Shown: piece by piece, positions 53,501 to 56,500 of the stretch
Position numbering within the stretch: the stretch's first letter is position 1
How the letters are laid out: the number at the start of each line of letters is the position of its first letter
Assembly: GCA_008360955.1 (NCBI GenBank)
Contig: LUCM01002360.1
Location: 164,957 to 228,956, forward strand
Source: Fasciolopsis buskii
Lineage: Eukaryota; Platyhelminthes; Trematoda; Plagiorchiida; Fasciolidae
Length of the DNA: 64,000 bases
Direction of reading: 5' to 3'
Notes under the pieces: generated by a model
The model's input: the letters and a program-made list of their open reading frames with translations, nothing else
What the model was told of the DNA's origin: nothing
Database searches by the model: none
Translations under genes and position numbers: made by a program

Positions 53501-56500
53501 AAAGGAAACTTGTGAATTAATTAATGACGTTTAATGGTGCCTTTTTATATCTCGCAACTACTGGAACTCTGAGAATAATGACAGAAAACTTTTGGATACA
53601 TGACAGTCTGCAACATCTGTGGAAATTGGAAAATTTGAACGCATTCCTGTCGCTGTGACAAAGAACTACACGGTCGACTGAGCCAAATGCCACTTTCGTC
53701 TGTCTCCGAAATATGTGCCTGAGTTCTTGGATTTGTCACGAAATAGATATTTGGTCAATAATGACTTGACCGGGTCGGAAACCCATTTGATTCGCACGCT
53801 AACCAAGTGATCGGTGTTTGGATGTGATGCTTAACAGCCCAATTCCCTCGTGATTTACACACGACGACCTATCACTCTTCTTGTTGGTACATTCACCTAC
53901 TTACACCAGTACTTCGGAATTTGTTCCCTTGTCCTGATGGATCCCAGGAGTTGCGTTAGCTCCGATGTTGACACTTCACCGCCGGTTTCGAGGATAGACG
54001 GAGACAGTCCTTCTGGTCCAGCTTTCTTATGCTTTTTAAGGAAACCTGATTTCCTAATGACCTCTTTTTTGGATGGATGGCTGACGTCTACTTGTATTGT
54101 TTCACTTGCGGGCATAAGTGGGAGGTTCATTGTGGCGATGAGCTAACTAAATTGCTCCCTAAAGTGTCCTTTCCAACGCTTTGGTAGACACTTTCGAGAG
54201 TGAATCAGTTAGGCGTTAGACTCTTTCACCACCTCACATATACGCAGCTTACGCGGACAATTACCGCTAACCAGTCGGTTAGGGTTGCGACTATTGATAA
54301 CCGCTGCAGTCTTTTCTATTCCGCTATGCTCCCTTATTTGCCACTACTTGCGGTCATTTCTCAGGCTCCTGGTTAGCTGACGTCCGAGGGCCTTGCACGT
54401 TTGATTATATGTTGCATCATTGGCAACGAATCCGTGAACATCCAACGGAGCAACTGAAGTCAAGGACATCCATCGTTTCTAAGTTTTACAAGACATGAAT
54501 TTCTTTGGCAGTTGCTGTTGTAGGTTTTTTTTTCTGGGAACTGAAGCCGGAGTTTTTGATTAAAATGTCTCATCCACAAGCATAATTAGCACCACCCACC
54601 CTGCTCGATGATATGGGCGGCGCGGTCGTGATTATCCGGCGCAACAACTAATACAGTATGAAATTAAATTTATTCATGTAGTTCATTAGAATGGTACCCA
54701 AGTGTTGCCAAACAGTCCAATCGATAAGCAAGTGAACGATTAAGATTCCCAAACAAAGCAATTGGTTTTCATAGGATTCTAATCACTGAGCTTGATGGTT
54801 TGATCGATATGGCACTTGTTGGAGTCAATGCACTTGATTTTGTAAACAGCGTTTGTACTTTCCCTCGTTTTCAGTTGCTTTTTTGATTGTGATATGTCTT
54901 CTCAAAGTTTGGGATGGTCTATGAGCAACTGTGATTTCTTGAGGTCGGAGTAGTCTTGCAGTTGATTTTGATGTACGGTGGAGGGATCCCTCAGGTTGAC
55001 TGTTCCCTTTTGTTCGTTTCTTTGGTCATTTCGAGCACAGTTCTGCTTACGAAAGTCTCTTGGATATCCTTTTTTCTCGAACATCTTGGATAGATCGGTT
55101 TCTTCTTGATTTCTGAATCCTTCTGTGCTGCAGTGAGCTTCGGCTCTCTTGAATAAGGATCTGACGCATGACCGTTTGTGAATTTTGGGGTGGTTACTAT
55201 GATAATTTAATATTTGATCCGTATGAGTTTGTTTGCAATGCACTTTTATCTCTAGTATGCCGAGTGTAATCCCATTTGCTTGGACTGATCATCTTTCCAT
55301 TCATATTTGCTGTTTGAGTTGCCAGCTCTATTCAACCCTAACGTGGGTGATCAGGAACCTATTTCGTTAGATATTTACTCCTTGATCTTCCAAGCATGAT
55401 TGAATCTTTGTCCTGAGAAAAGTCATCCTGTGTTCTTCTTTGGCTCATGGTGATACGTAAGCCGTCAAACTACGTCTGTGAACAATCTTATTGTGACATA
55501 TGCCTTACCCGGATGAGCGACATTAACCCTGAACCTGGTAGTGTGCTTCACAGAAAATTTGTCCTTCCGTCCGTTTATGATTCTGACAAGGTAATAAACT
55601 GTTGCGATTTTCAGGAAAAATTGTCGATCGAATTAGTTGTTCTGCCCCCATGATCAATCACCAGAACCACCTTATGCCAAGTTGACACAGTGCCAAATTC
55701 CATAAAGGATATTTACCTCCACGAATAGCTATTTGAAGTTTCCGAATCCGGACGCGGTTGGTGAGTGCCCCAGAGAGCAGCCAGCTATTCACACTCGCAA
55801 TAGGTTGCTTTTCAGCGTGCATATTGCATGCTAGCTCCTGACATTGAGCGAGCATAGTGTAATTTGACAATGCCACGATGGATATTCTGAAAATATTTCA
55901 GATTATGAATTTTCCACTCATGATTATCTTATGCACTGGAAAAAGCGTAATCTTTCGCATAACTTAATCCATTGTTCAACTTCCAACATTTGCGGTTCTC
56001 GTGTTTGTTTGAATAATGCTGACGTGATGGTCCAGTGCTTAGGTATAATGTACCGCAGTACAGATCTGTTTTTTAAGATTAGTCCAAGTGCTAGACGATG
56101 ATGAATAATTTCACAGTTCCTTGCCGTTCGAGCTTCAAGTATTTCCACCGAGACAGCTGACAATCAATTAGTGCTGGAATTGGTACTGAAGATAAATCTC
56201 AGCAAAAGCTAAAACTGGATGTGGAATTATTCGTTATAAATGCCATTCGTTATTGGGAAACATGGAGCAGGTTAGCTAGTCATTAATCGTGTAACAGAGA
56301 AAATGCGCAGCTAGACCGAATGAGGTTACTGTCAATGGGGCTCCGTTTACGGAACTGTCGTGTTCGAAGACCGAAATGCGCACGTTTGTGCTAATCGGCG
56401 AAAAAAGTTGCCCCCATAGCGAGAGTTGATCAGTACAATTTTTATGTATTTGGTCCAGAGGTGTGAATAATATTTATGCAACCATATTTGCATAATGATA

